Positions 23,890 to 31,312 of a stretch of DNA of 33,610 nucleotides are shown in pieces. Where the stretch lies: positions 1-33,610 of the forward strand of contig NZ_JARGYD010000019.1 of the NCBI RefSeq assembly GCF_029168315.1, in the 5' to 3' direction. The DNA is from Psychromarinibacter halotolerans. GTDB lineage: Bacteria > Pseudomonadota > Alphaproteobacteria > Rhodobacterales > Rhodobacteraceae. How positions within the stretch are numbered: position 1 is the stretch's first letter; each line of letters starts with the position of its first letter. The notes below the pieces were generated by a model. It was not told where the DNA came from, did not search any database, and worked only from the letters and a program-made list of their open reading frames with translations. The position numbers were made by a program, and so were the translations under genes.

Positions 23890-24891
23890 ATGATCGAGAC
23901 CCCTTATCTTCTGTTCCTCGGAGATGCCCCTGACGGTCTGGCGGCCAAGGTCGCCCAAGGCATCAAGGACTGGCGTCCCCAATACGCGCTGGGCCAGTAC
24001 CGGATGGACGGCTGCAAGGCGGATCTCAAGATCGAGGACATGGACCTTGCCGCCGCGAAGGCCGCCGGTGCCAAGACGCTGGTGATCGGCGTGGCCAACC
24101 GGGGCGGCGTGATCAGCCAGGAATGGAAGAAGGTGCTGATCGCGGCGCTGGAAGAAGGCTTTGATCTGGCCTCGGGCCTGCACAATCTGCTGCGCGACGA
24201 ACCCGATCTGGCCGCCGTTGCCAAGTCCTGCGGTCGTGAACTGCACGACGTGCGCGTGCCGTCGGTGCAATACCCGATCGCCAACGGCAAGAAGCGGTCG
24301 GGCAAGCGGTGCCTTGCGGTCGGCACGGACTGTTCGGTCGGCAAGATGTACACCGCGCTGGCGATGGACAAGGTGATGAAGGAACGCGGCCTGAAGTCGT
24401 CGTTCCGCGCCACCGGCCAGACCGGCATCCTGATCACCGGCGACGGCGTCCCGCTGGACGCGGTGGTCGCGGATTTCATGGCCGGTTCGATCGAGTATCT
24501 GACCCCGGACAACGACGACGACCACTGGGACATGATCGAGGGGCAGGGCAGCCTGTTCCACGTCTCGTACTCGGGCGTGACGATGGCGCTGGTCCACGGC
24601 GGTCAGCCCGACGCGCTGGTGCTGTGCCACGAACCCACCCGCACCCACATGCGCGGTCTGCCGGATTACGACCTGCCGACGCTGGAGACGCTGCGCGACA
24701 CCGCGCTGCCGCTGGCGAAGGTGGCGAACCCGGCCTGTCAGGTCGTCGGCGTGTCGATCAACACCGCCGGCATGGGCGAGGACGAGGCGCTGTCGTACCT
24801 TGAAAAGGTCGAGAAGCAGATGGGCCTTCCCACGGCCGACCCGTTCCGTCAGGGTGCCGAGCGTCTGGCCGACGCGCTGGACGCCATCTGA
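23890..24891 (+). CDS. dgcN: D-glutamate N-acetyltransferase DgcN (DUF1611 family)
   Basis: The 333-residue protein belongs to the DUF1611 family. In marine bacteria DgcN has been described as acetylating D-glutamate to N-acetyl-D-glutamate, the first step of D-glutamate catabolism. A P-loop-like nucleotide-binding stretch GTDCSVGK lies at 145-152. Other conserved segments are GVANRGGVISQEW near 67-79, SGLHNLLRDEP, RATGQTGILITGDGVPLDAVVADF and LCHEPTRTHMRGLPDY. It is followed 73 bp later by a DgcA-type racemase, the known partner. The start at 23890 is supported by GGAG 9 bp upstream; an in-frame ATG at 23704 adds 62 residues without family character. The function is from recalled literature. 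Confidence 0.85.
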   Translation: MIETPYLLFLGDAPDGLAAKVAQGIKDWRPQYALGQYRMDGCKADLKIEDMDLAAAKAAGAKTLVIGVANRGGVISQEWKKVLIAALEEGFDLASGLHNLLRDEPDLAAVAKSCGRELHDVRVPSVQYPIANGKKRSGKRCLAVGTDCSVGKMYTALAMDKVMKERGLKSSFRATGQTGILITGDGVPLDAVVADFMAGSIEYLTPDNDDDHWDMIEGQGSLFHVSYSGVTMALVHGGQPDALVLCHEPTRTHMRGLPDYDLPTLETLRDTALPLAKVANPACQVVGVSINTAGMGEDEALSYLEKVEKQMGLPTADPFRQGAERLADALDAI

Positions 24892-24918
24892 TCCGCCGGG
24901 TCTTCGACCGGACAGCAG

Positions 24919-24939
24919 CGGGGGCCGTCATGGCCCCCG
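24919..24939 (+). terminator. 8-bp hairpin between dgcN and dgcA
   Basis: CGGGGGCC (24919-24926) pairs with GGCCCCCG (24932-24939), loop GTCAT. No T-run follows. Since the two flanking genes should act together, this may be a partial terminator or a processing stem that sets different mRNA levels for the two genes. Confidence 0.45.
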
Positions 24940-24964
24940 AACTATTACAGACAGGGAACGCGCC

Positions 24965-25960
24965 ATGAAACTCGACATCACGCAGGACGCCTTCAAGATC
25001 GCGGGCAGCTTCGTCATCTCGGGGCGCGGAGACAAGACGCCGTGGGTGCGGACCGAGGCGTGGGTGCTGACCGTTACCATCGAACGCGACGGGATCGTGG
25101 GCCGGGGCGAATGCACGCCCTATCCACGCTACAACGAGACGCTGGAAAGCTCGACCGACGAGATCCGCGCCGTCGAGGCGCAGTTGAAGGCGGGGCTGGA
25201 CCGGCAGGGACTGTTGGCCGCGATGAAGGCAGGCGCCGCGCGAAATGCCGTCGATTGTGCGTTGTGGGACTGGGAGGCGAAGGCCGCTGGCAAACGCGTG
25301 TGGGAGCTTGCCGGACTGCCCGAACCGAAACCCGTGCCCACGGTATTCACCCTGTCGCTGGGCGAACCCGACGACATGCGCGCCAAGGCCGCCGAGAACG
25401 CGCACCGCCCGGTGCTGAAGGTCAAGCTGGGCGGCGAGGGCGACATCGCCCGCCTGCGCGCCGTGCGCGAGGGGGCGCCGCAGTCGCGTATCGTGATCGA
25501 CGCGAACGAAGGCTGGACGCTGGACACCTACCGCGAGATGGCTGGCGTTCTGCCCGAGCTTGGCGTGGACATGGTGGAACAGCCCTTGCCTGCCGGGGAC
25601 GATGGCGCGTTGCTGGGCATCGACCGCCCGTTGCCGGTGTGTGCCGATGAAAGTTGCCACGACCGCACGTCGCTGCCGAAGCTGACGGGCAAGTATGACA
25701 TCGTGAACATCAAGCTGGACAAGACCGGCGGCCTGACCGAGGCGCTGGCGCTGCGCGAGGCGGCGCTGGCGGAAGGCTATGACGTGATGGTGGGCTGCAT
25801 GATGGGCTCGTCGCTGGCGATGGCCCCGGCGCAACTGGTGGCGCAGGGGGCGACGGTGGTCGATCTTGACGCGCCGCTGCTGCTGGCGACCGACCGCGAG
25901 GATCCGATGTTCTACGACGACGCGGGCGTGCATGCCCCGTCGGCGGCGCTGTGGGGCTGA
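24965..25960 (+). CDS. dgcA: N-acetyl-D-glutamate racemase DgcA (enolase superfamily)
   Basis: The 331-residue protein is an enolase-superfamily member of the dipeptide-epimerase-like branch. The catalytic KxK is Lys152-Val-Lys154 (LKVKLGG). The three metal ligands are Asp179 (VIDANEGW), Glu205 (VEQPLP) and Asp228 (CADES), and the opposite-face base is Lys250 (NIKLDKTGG). These are the residues needed for 1,1-proton transfer, that is, racemisation. Next to dgcN, the likely role is turning N-acetyl-D-glutamate into N-acetyl-L-glutamate for later deacetylation. By sequence alone an L-Ala-D/L-Glu epimerase is the alternative; both would handle peptidoglycan-derived D-Glu. A weak AGGGAACG precedes the ATG. 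Confidence 0.85.
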   Translation: MKLDITQDAFKIAGSFVISGRGDKTPWVRTEAWVLTVTIERDGIVGRGECTPYPRYNETLESSTDEIRAVEAQLKAGLDRQGLLAAMKAGAARNAVDCALWDWEAKAAGKRVWELAGLPEPKPVPTVFTLSLGEPDDMRAKAAENAHRPVLKVKLGGEGDIARLRAVREGAPQSRIVIDANEGWTLDTYREMAGVLPELGVDMVEQPLPAGDDGALLGIDRPLPVCADESCHDRTSLPKLTGKYDIVNIKLDKTGGLTEALALREAALAEGYDVMVGCMMGSSLAMAPAQLVAQGATVVDLDAPLLLATDREDPMFYDDAGVHAPSAALWG

Positions 25961-26046
25961 CACGCGCGCAGGCGTGCCTTGCGCGGTAGGGGGCAAGCTT
26001 CTATAGCCGCGCGCGACAGGTCCCCCCGAAACACGGAGCAGTCCCG

Positions 26047-27141
26047 ATGATCCTTGACCGCCGCACCTTCCTTCTGGCGTCCGTCGCCGCCGTCGGAGCT
26101 GGCTTGCTTCCGTCCATCGGCCGCGCTGCCGCCGGGTATGCGCCCCGTCCCACGGGCTGGCGCGCCTTTTCCCTGACCACCAAAGTCGATCTGCCGCGCG
26201 CGGGTGCGCCTGCGCAGGCGTGGGTGCCGGTTCCGTCGCTGACGGCGGACGACTGGTTCCGTCCGGGCGACACGACCTTCACCACCACCGCCGACCGCGC
26301 ACGGCTTGTGATGGATGACGCGCAGGGCATCGCCTTTGTCCACGCCGAATGGGACGCGGGCGACACGCCGGCCACGCTAGAGGTCGTTTCGCGCGCCGCC
26401 ACCCAAAGCCGCGCGGTTCCGCTTGAGCCCACGGGTGCTGCGCTGTCCGACGCGGAACGCGCGCGCCAGACCGCGCCGACCGACCTGATCCCGACCGACG
26501 GCATCGTGCGCGAGACGGCCTTGATGATCACCGACGGCCTGTCCGACGATCTGGCCAAGGCGCAGGCGATCTACCAGTGGGTCATCGAAAGCACCGAGCG
26601 CAACCCCGAGACGCGTGGCTGCGGGCTGGGCGACGTCGCCTCGATGCTGACGCTGGGCGATCTGACCGGCAAATGCGCCGACCTGAACGCGCTGTATGTC
26701 GGGCTTGCCCGCGCCGCCGGACTTCCCGCGCGCGACCTGTACGGGTTGCGGGTGGCGCCGTCGGCCTTTGGGTACAAAAGCCTTGGCGCCGGGTCCGAGA
26801 CGGTGACGAAGGCGCAGCACTGCCGCGCCGAGGTGTTCGTGGACGGCATCGGCTGGATTCCGACCGACCCCGCCGATGTGCGCAAGGTCGTGCTGGAAGA
26901 ACCGCCGAAGACCCTGACGCTGGCCGACCCCGAAGTACAGGACGTCCGCGCGGCGCTGTTCGGCGCGGCCGAAGGCAACTGGCTGGTCTACAACGATGCA
27001 CATGACGTGGTGCTGCCGGGGTCGTCGGCGGGAACGCTGCCGTTCCTGATGTACCCCCACGCCGAGATCGACGGGGTGGAGCAGGACGAGCTGTCGCCCG
27101 ACGATTTCGCCTACACCATCACCGCGCGCGAGATCGTATAG
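26047..27141 (+). CDS. Tat-exported transglutaminase-like protein
   Basis: The 364-residue protein begins with a twin-arginine signal, DRRTFLLASVAAVGAGLLP, with probable cleavage after a small-residue stretch near 26-30, so it is exported folded. The transglutaminase-like core shows the papain-type triad: Cys210 in LTGKCADLNALYVGLARAAG, His258 in AQHCRAEVFVDGIGW and Asp274 in TDPAD. Bacterial members mostly act as cysteine proteases or amidases rather than cross-linkers. An N-terminal beta-rich region (about 35-125) precedes the core. GGAG at 26035 precedes the ATG. The gene follows dgcA by 86 bp. It might release peptide or cell-wall fragments, but this is only suggested by position. Confidence 0.85.
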   Translation: MILDRRTFLLASVAAVGAGLLPSIGRAAAGYAPRPTGWRAFSLTTKVDLPRAGAPAQAWVPVPSLTADDWFRPGDTTFTTTADRARLVMDDAQGIAFVHAEWDAGDTPATLEVVSRAATQSRAVPLEPTGAALSDAERARQTAPTDLIPTDGIVRETALMITDGLSDDLAKAQAIYQWVIESTERNPETRGCGLGDVASMLTLGDLTGKCADLNALYVGLARAAGLPARDLYGLRVAPSAFGYKSLGAGSETVTKAQHCRAEVFVDGIGWIPTDPADVRKVVLEEPPKTLTLADPEVQDVRAALFGAAEGNWLVYNDAHDVVLPGSSAGTLPFLMYPHAEIDGVEQDELSPDDFAYTITAREIV

Positions 27142-27153
27142 ACCTCCGCCCGG

Positions 27154-28155
27154 TTACACCGATGCGGCCAGATCCATGTGCCGCACAAAGCGCGGATCCT
27201 TCGCGGGGTCCGCGCCCGTCGCTTCCGCCAGCCGCACGACGTAATCCGCGCAGCACAAATGGTGCAGCCGCGCGACGCCGGGGATCGCCATCGCCTGTGT
27301 GTACAGCGGGTCGAAGCGGTCGGCATAGGACAGGGCGGACAGGTCCTGAACTTCGTTGCGGTTGTAGTTGTCCCAGAACTCGTCGGTATAGCGGTCCCGC
27401 CCGGCCGAGGCGCTGGGAACGCCGCGCTTGAGCGCGTAGCTTTCCGGGGTGCGGGTGATGTAGTGGTTCATCTGCGCGCCCAGATGCGTCACCCTGTCCG
27501 GCGCCGTCGCCCTCTGTGCTGCGCCGTCTGGATTGTAGCGGCCCAGCTTGCGCCCTTCGCCATCCAGCCAGACTTTGCCAGCCTGTCCCCATGTGCCCGG
27601 GCCGACATAGCGTTGCGGGCTATGGGCCCCGAAGACGGCGAATTCCAGCGGTCGGCGGATCAGCGACTTGAACGAGGTGTTCGCCTTGTGCTGCGTCTCG
27701 GCCGCGCGGGTAAACTCGCGGTGCTGTAAGGCGTCCTCCCACGTCTCGTGCCCCGAGTTGCCGAAGCATTTCCAGTGAAACCCGATGCCGTGAAACCGGT
27801 TGTCGGAGGTGTCGCCAAGATAGCCGCCGACGGTGCCGTCGCCGATGTGGAAGACAAGGAACTCGTCCACGTCGCAAAGCAGCAGCCACTCATGCGCGGC
27901 GGTCTGAGGGTGGTTGCGGATGGCGCGGTGCGCGGTCCGCTTGGGCGGCGTGCCGGGGTCGGGCGAATGGGTGGTATGTGACAGCCAGCCCGCATCATGC
28001 AGCAGGTTCAGCAGCTGTGGCGAATGATCCGTGCAATCGTTCGTCGCGACCAGCACGTCGAAGCCAAGCATCCGGTACCACGTGACCCACTCGACCAGAA
28101 AGGCGCCCTCGTTCCGCATTCCGGCGGCGACGAGAAACTCGGAATTCTGTGTCAT
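27154..28155 (-). CDS. Family 2-type glycosyltransferase
   Basis: The 333-residue cytoplasmic protein matches the glycosyl transferase 2_4 type (PF13704-like). The N-terminal nucleotide-sugar-binding segment is FLVAAGMRNEGAFLVEWVTWYRMLGFD. The metal-binding acidic motif appears as LLLCDVDEFLVF near residue 95. The C-terminal half contains FKSLIRRP and LGAQMNHYITRTPESYALKRG, typical of these enzymes, which often decorate capsule or surface polysaccharide. I took the ATG at 28155; an in-frame ATG at 28170 adds 5 residues. It is convergent with the transglutaminase-like gene and divergent from a second glycosyltransferase. Donor and acceptor sugars are unknown. Confidence 0.83.
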   Translation of the reverse strand: MTQNSEFLVAAGMRNEGAFLVEWVTWYRMLGFDVLVATNDCTDHSPQLLNLLHDAGWLSHTTHSPDPGTPPKRTAHRAIRNHPQTAAHEWLLLCDVDEFLVFHIGDGTVGGYLGDTSDNRFHGIGFHWKCFGNSGHETWEDALQHREFTRAAETQHKANTSFKSLIRRPLEFAVFGAHSPQRYVGPGTWGQAGKVWLDGEGRKLGRYNPDGAAQRATAPDRVTHLGAQMNHYITRTPESYALKRGVPSASAGRDRYTDEFWDNYNRNEVQDLSALSYADRFDPLYTQAMAIPGVARLHHLCCADYVVRLAEATGADPAKDPRFVRHMDLAASV

Positions 28156-28306
28156 ACCCCGTGTCCCCATACCGCGGCGCCACTGACGGCCTTCCGTCGC
28201 AGGTATACCCGCACGGCGCGCCGCTTAAAACGGCGCGTCTGCCCAAGGTTGACCGGGCGCGGCGCGACTGCCACTGTCCGCGCCGGGATGGCAACGGCGG
28301 GCGCTT

Positions 28307-29116
28307 ATGGACCTTCGAAACCAGGTGATCGGGCTGATCCGGTTTTCCTTTGCGACGATCGGAAACTTCTATCCGGGCTTCGACACGATCGAGGACATGG
28401 AAGCCTTCCTGTTCGCACCCGACAGGCTAGAGCGTCGCTTCCGCCTGTTCGAGGTTTACTGCCTGCCTTCGCTGGCACAGCAGACTGACGCGGATTTCAC
28501 CTGCATCCTTCTGGTCGGCGCCAACATGCCGGCCGAATGGAAAGAGCGGCTGCGCGCCCTTTGCGCGGACGTCCCCGCCATCCGCATCACAGAGGCCGAG
28601 CCGCAGCACCATTATGCCGGCATCCGCGCCGCCTTTGCCGAGATCCCGACCGAGGGGTTCACGCACCGGACCACGTTCCGCTTCGATGACGACGACGCGC
28701 TGGACAACGGCTTTATCGCGCGGCTGAAGGACGTCGCCCCCCGCGCCGCGGCGCTGGGCGGCATCGACAACCCGACCGCCATCGCCCACAACCTTGGCTT
28801 CTACCTTGAGCGGCGGGACGACAAGACGCTGGTCTATCCGACCTGCGAACGTACGCCGATCAGCGTTGGCGCGGCGCTGATCGCGCCGGTCAGCTGGCGC
28901 GACAACATCTACAAGGTGGATCACCGCCAGCTGCCGCAGTTCTTCAACGCGTGGTCCGACACGCAGCACTATGCCTATGTCCGCACGATCCATCAGGACA
29001 ACAAGGCGAACCCGCATCGCACCGGCGAGAAGCTTCAGCTTCCCAACAAAGAGATCGACGCGATCCTGCGCGAAAACTTCGGCCGCAAACTTGGGGCGTT
29101 CAAGCACATCGACTAG
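28307..29116 (+). CDS. Putative rhamnosyltransferase-like glycosyltransferase
   Basis: The 269-residue protein resembles the PF11316 group annotated as putative rhamnosyltransferases. It begins with VIGLIRFSFATIGNFYPGF, has PSLAQQTDADFTCILLVG, and carries the acidic metal-binding motif FRFDDDDALDNGFI near residue 130. The family's actual sugar specificity is poorly established, so rhamnose should not be assumed. The start has only a weak upstream purine stretch. It is divergent from another glycosyltransferase gene with 151 bp between starts, which includes a GC-rich repeated ACGGCGCG. The two may share control and act on the same surface glycan. Confidence 0.78.
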   Translation: MDLRNQVIGLIRFSFATIGNFYPGFDTIEDMEAFLFAPDRLERRFRLFEVYCLPSLAQQTDADFTCILLVGANMPAEWKERLRALCADVPAIRITEAEPQHHYAGIRAAFAEIPTEGFTHRTTFRFDDDDALDNGFIARLKDVAPRAAALGGIDNPTAIAHNLGFYLERRDDKTLVYPTCERTPISVGAALIAPVSWRDNIYKVDHRQLPQFFNAWSDTQHYAYVRTIHQDNKANPHRTGEKLQLPNKEIDAILRENFGRKLGAFKHID

Positions 29117-29214
29117 GCCCGGAGGTGCCGCCGGGGCACGGGCAATACCGGGGCGGGCCATCGCTCTCGTTTCGCCACTGGCAAAGCGCGGGTTTCGCTG
29201 ATAGCTGCCGATAC

Positions 29215-30120
29215 ATGACGACGTCATCCAGTTCAGACAACTTGCGCGGCGCGGCGCTTATGGCGGGCTCTATGGCCTGCTTCACCATGAACGATACCGC
29301 GATGAAGGCGCTGTCCGATGAACTGCCGATGTTTCAGGCGGTGTTCCTGCGCGGCATCGCCACCTCGGCCTGGATGTACCTTCTGGCGCGGGCGCTGGGC
29401 GGGTTGCGCTTTGACTTCTCGCGGCGCGACTGGACGCTGATCGCGGTCCGCAACGTGGCCGAGGTCGGCGCGGCCTTCTTCTTCGTGTCGGCGTTCTTCA
29501 ACATGCCGATCGCCAACGCCACCGCGATCCTACAGGCCATGCCGCTGACGGTGACGTTGGCCGGCGCGCTGTTTCTGGGCGAGGCCGTGGGCTGGCGACG
29601 CCTAAGCGCGATCCTTGTCGGCTTTGCAGGCGTGATGCTGATCGTCCGACCTGGAGGCGAGGGGTTCAATCACTATTCCCTGTACGCGCTGGCGGCGGTG
29701 GTGCTGGTGACCGTGCGGGACCTGCTGTCGCGCCAGTTGTCGGCTGACGTGCCCTCGATGACCGTGGCGTTCTTCAACGCCGTGTCCGTGATGGTGTTCT
29801 TCGGGATCGGCTCGATGTTCATCGAATGGCGCCCGGTATCGGGGCTGGCGGCCATGCAGATGGGCCTTGCGTCGGTGTTGCTGATCGGCGGCTACGTCTT
29901 CTCGGTCTCGGCTATGCGGGTGGGCGAGGTCGCCGTCATCGCGCCGCTGCGGTACACCAATTTGCTTTGGGCGCTGCTGCTGGGGTTCGTCGTGTTCGGG
30001 GACTGGCCAGACCGTCTGACGCTGTTGGGCGCGGCGGTCATCGTGGCGACCGGCATCTATACTTTCTACCGTGAACGCAACCTGCGCCGGGCACCGCCCA
30101 AGGCGCTGCGAGTGCGTTGA
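29215..30120 (+). CDS. DMT-superfamily (EamA-type) permease
   Basis: The 301-residue protein has about ten membrane segments arranged as two EamA repeats, the usual size for drug/metabolite transporters. Repeat 1 runs from GAALMAGSMACFTMND and ends in GFAGVMLIVRPGG; repeat 2 ends with LGAAVIVATGIYTFYRER. The paired AILQAMPLTVTLAGALFLGE and APLRYTNLLWALLLGFVVFGD segments are the family signature. Substrates of EamA proteins are mostly unknown (metabolite or amino acid efflux, S-adenosylmethionine uptake). No clear ribosome binding site is seen. It is followed by the promoter region of the str operon. Confidence 0.88.
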   Translation: MTTSSSSDNLRGAALMAGSMACFTMNDTAMKALSDELPMFQAVFLRGIATSAWMYLLARALGGLRFDFSRRDWTLIAVRNVAEVGAAFFFVSAFFNMPIANATAILQAMPLTVTLAGALFLGEAVGWRRLSAILVGFAGVMLIVRPGGEGFNHYSLYALAAVVLVTVRDLLSRQLSADVPSMTVAFFNAVSVMVFFGIGSMFIEWRPVSGLAAMQMGLASVLLIGGYVFSVSAMRVGEVAVIAPLRYTNLLWALLLGFVVFGDWPDRLTLLGAAVIVATGIYTFYRERNLRRAPPKALRVR

Positions 30121-30188
30121 CATCCGGCCGCGGCCACCCCATTTCCAGGTCACGCGCCGCCCAGGTTGACGCGCCGGAGGCCCGGCTG

Positions 30189-30217
30189 TTGACAAGGGTC
30201 GGGACTCACCCTATACG
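30189..30217 (+). promoter_or_regulatory. Sigma-70-type promoter of the str operon
   Basis: TTGACA (30189-30194) is a perfect -35 box, separated by exactly 17 bp from TATACG (30212-30217). This is the best promoter match in the window and lies 219 bp upstream of the rpsL start, as expected for a highly expressed ribosomal operon. Confidence 0.8.
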
Positions 30218-30435
30218 GCGCCCACTTGGGCAGGGGGCCTCCTGCCTTTAACAGAACTGTAGTGGTCAAGATCCGGGCGTATGCCTCGATCCTCTGAATG
30301 CCCACCGCATCGTTCCCGCGAACGGGGACGGGGGCGGTTTTCGTGTTTTGCGGACGCGCGGAGCACGCCAGATGAACCGGGGACGCGCGCCCCAGAGATG
30401 AACATGAAGTGTTGCAACACGGGGAATAAACCGGA
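30218..30435 (+). other. Long rpsL leader with several hairpins
   Basis: If transcription starts near 30224, the leader is about 210 nt. It contains GCAGG/CCTGC (about 30230-30245), CGTTC-CCGC-GAACG (about 30312-30325) and the perfect 12-base palindrome GTGTTGCAACAC (30409-30420) directly before the GGGGA that precedes the rpsL ATG. No reading frame was convincing. The stems could regulate translation or stabilise the mRNA. Confidence 0.45.
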
Positions 30436-30807
30436 ATGCCAACGATCCAACAGCTGATCCGCAAGCCGCGGCAGCCCAAAGTCAAAAGGTCCAAGTCCCA
30501 GCACTTGGAAAGCTGCCCGCAAAAGCGTGGCGTCTGCACGCGCGTCTACACGACGACGCCGAAGAAGCCGAACTCGGCCATGCGTAAGGTTGCCAAGGTG
30601 CGCCTGACGAACGGCTACGAGGTCATCAGCTACATCCCCGGTGAAAGCCACAACCTTCAGGAACACTCGGTTGTCCTGATCCGTGGCGGCCGTGTGAAAG
30701 ACCTTCCGGGCGTTCGTTACCACATCCTCCGCGGTGTTCTGGATACCCAGGGCGTCAAGGATCGTAAGCAGCGCCGGTCGAAGTACGGCGCCAAGAAGCC
30801 GAAATAA
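30436..30807 (+). CDS. rpsL: 30S ribosomal protein S12
   Basis: The 123-residue protein is full-length S12, which lies at the decoding centre of the small subunit. TTPKKPNSAMRKVAKVRL (39-56) and GGRVKDLPGVRYH (84-96) are the universal loops. Lys43 and Lys88, the positions where substitutions commonly give streptomycin resistance, are both wild type, as is Asp89. It is the first gene of the str operon and lies 13 bp before rpsG. Confidence 0.99.
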   Translation: MPTIQQLIRKPRQPKVKRSKSQHLESCPQKRGVCTRVYTTTPKKPNSAMRKVAKVRLTNGYEVISYIPGESHNLQEHSVVLIRGGRVKDLPGVRYHILRGVLDTQGVKDRKQRRSKYGAKKPK

Positions 30808-30820
30808 GAGGATCTGACAG

Positions 30821-31291
30821 ATGTCCCGCCGTCACGCTGCTGAGAAACGCGAGATTCTGCCCGACGCCAAGTATGGCGATCGCGTGCTGACGAAGTTCAT
30901 GAACAACCTGATGATCGACGGTAAGAAGTCGGTCGCAGAAAGCATCGTCTACAACGCCTTCGAGCGCGTTGAGGGCAAGCTGAAGAAAGCTCCCGTGGAA
31001 GTGTTCCACGAGGCGCTGGACAACATCAAGCCGGCCGTCGAGGTCCGCTCCCGCCGTGTTGGTGGTGCGACCTACCAGGTTCCGGTCGAGGTGCGTCCCG
31101 AGCGTCGTGAAGCGCTGGCGATCCGCTGGCTGATCACCGCCTCGCGCGCCCGCAACGAGAACACCATGGAAGAACGCCTCGCAGGCGAGCTGATCGACGC
31201 CGTGAACGGCCGTGGTTCGGCCGTGAAGAAGCGCGAAGACACCCACAAGATGGCCGACGCGAACAAAGCGTTCAGCCATTACCGCTGGTAA
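30821..31291 (+). CDS. rpsG: 30S ribosomal protein S7
   Basis: The 156-residue protein is full-length S7, a primary 16S rRNA-binding protein that organises the head of the 30S subunit. It opens with MSRRHAAEKREILPDAKYGD and holds VEVRSRRVGGATYQVPVEVR (residues about 72-91), both diagnostic. GAGG lies upstream of the ATG. In E. coli S7 represses translation of its own operon from the rpsL-rpsG gap. Here that gap is only 13 bp, so such a site is absent or placed differently. Confidence 0.99.
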   Translation: MSRRHAAEKREILPDAKYGDRVLTKFMNNLMIDGKKSVAESIVYNAFERVEGKLKKAPVEVFHEALDNIKPAVEVRSRRVGGATYQVPVEVRPERREALAIRWLITASRARNENTMEERLAGELIDAVNGRGSAVKKREDTHKMADANKAFSHYRW

Positions 31292-31312
31292 TTCAGATCT
31301 AAGGGCCCTCCA

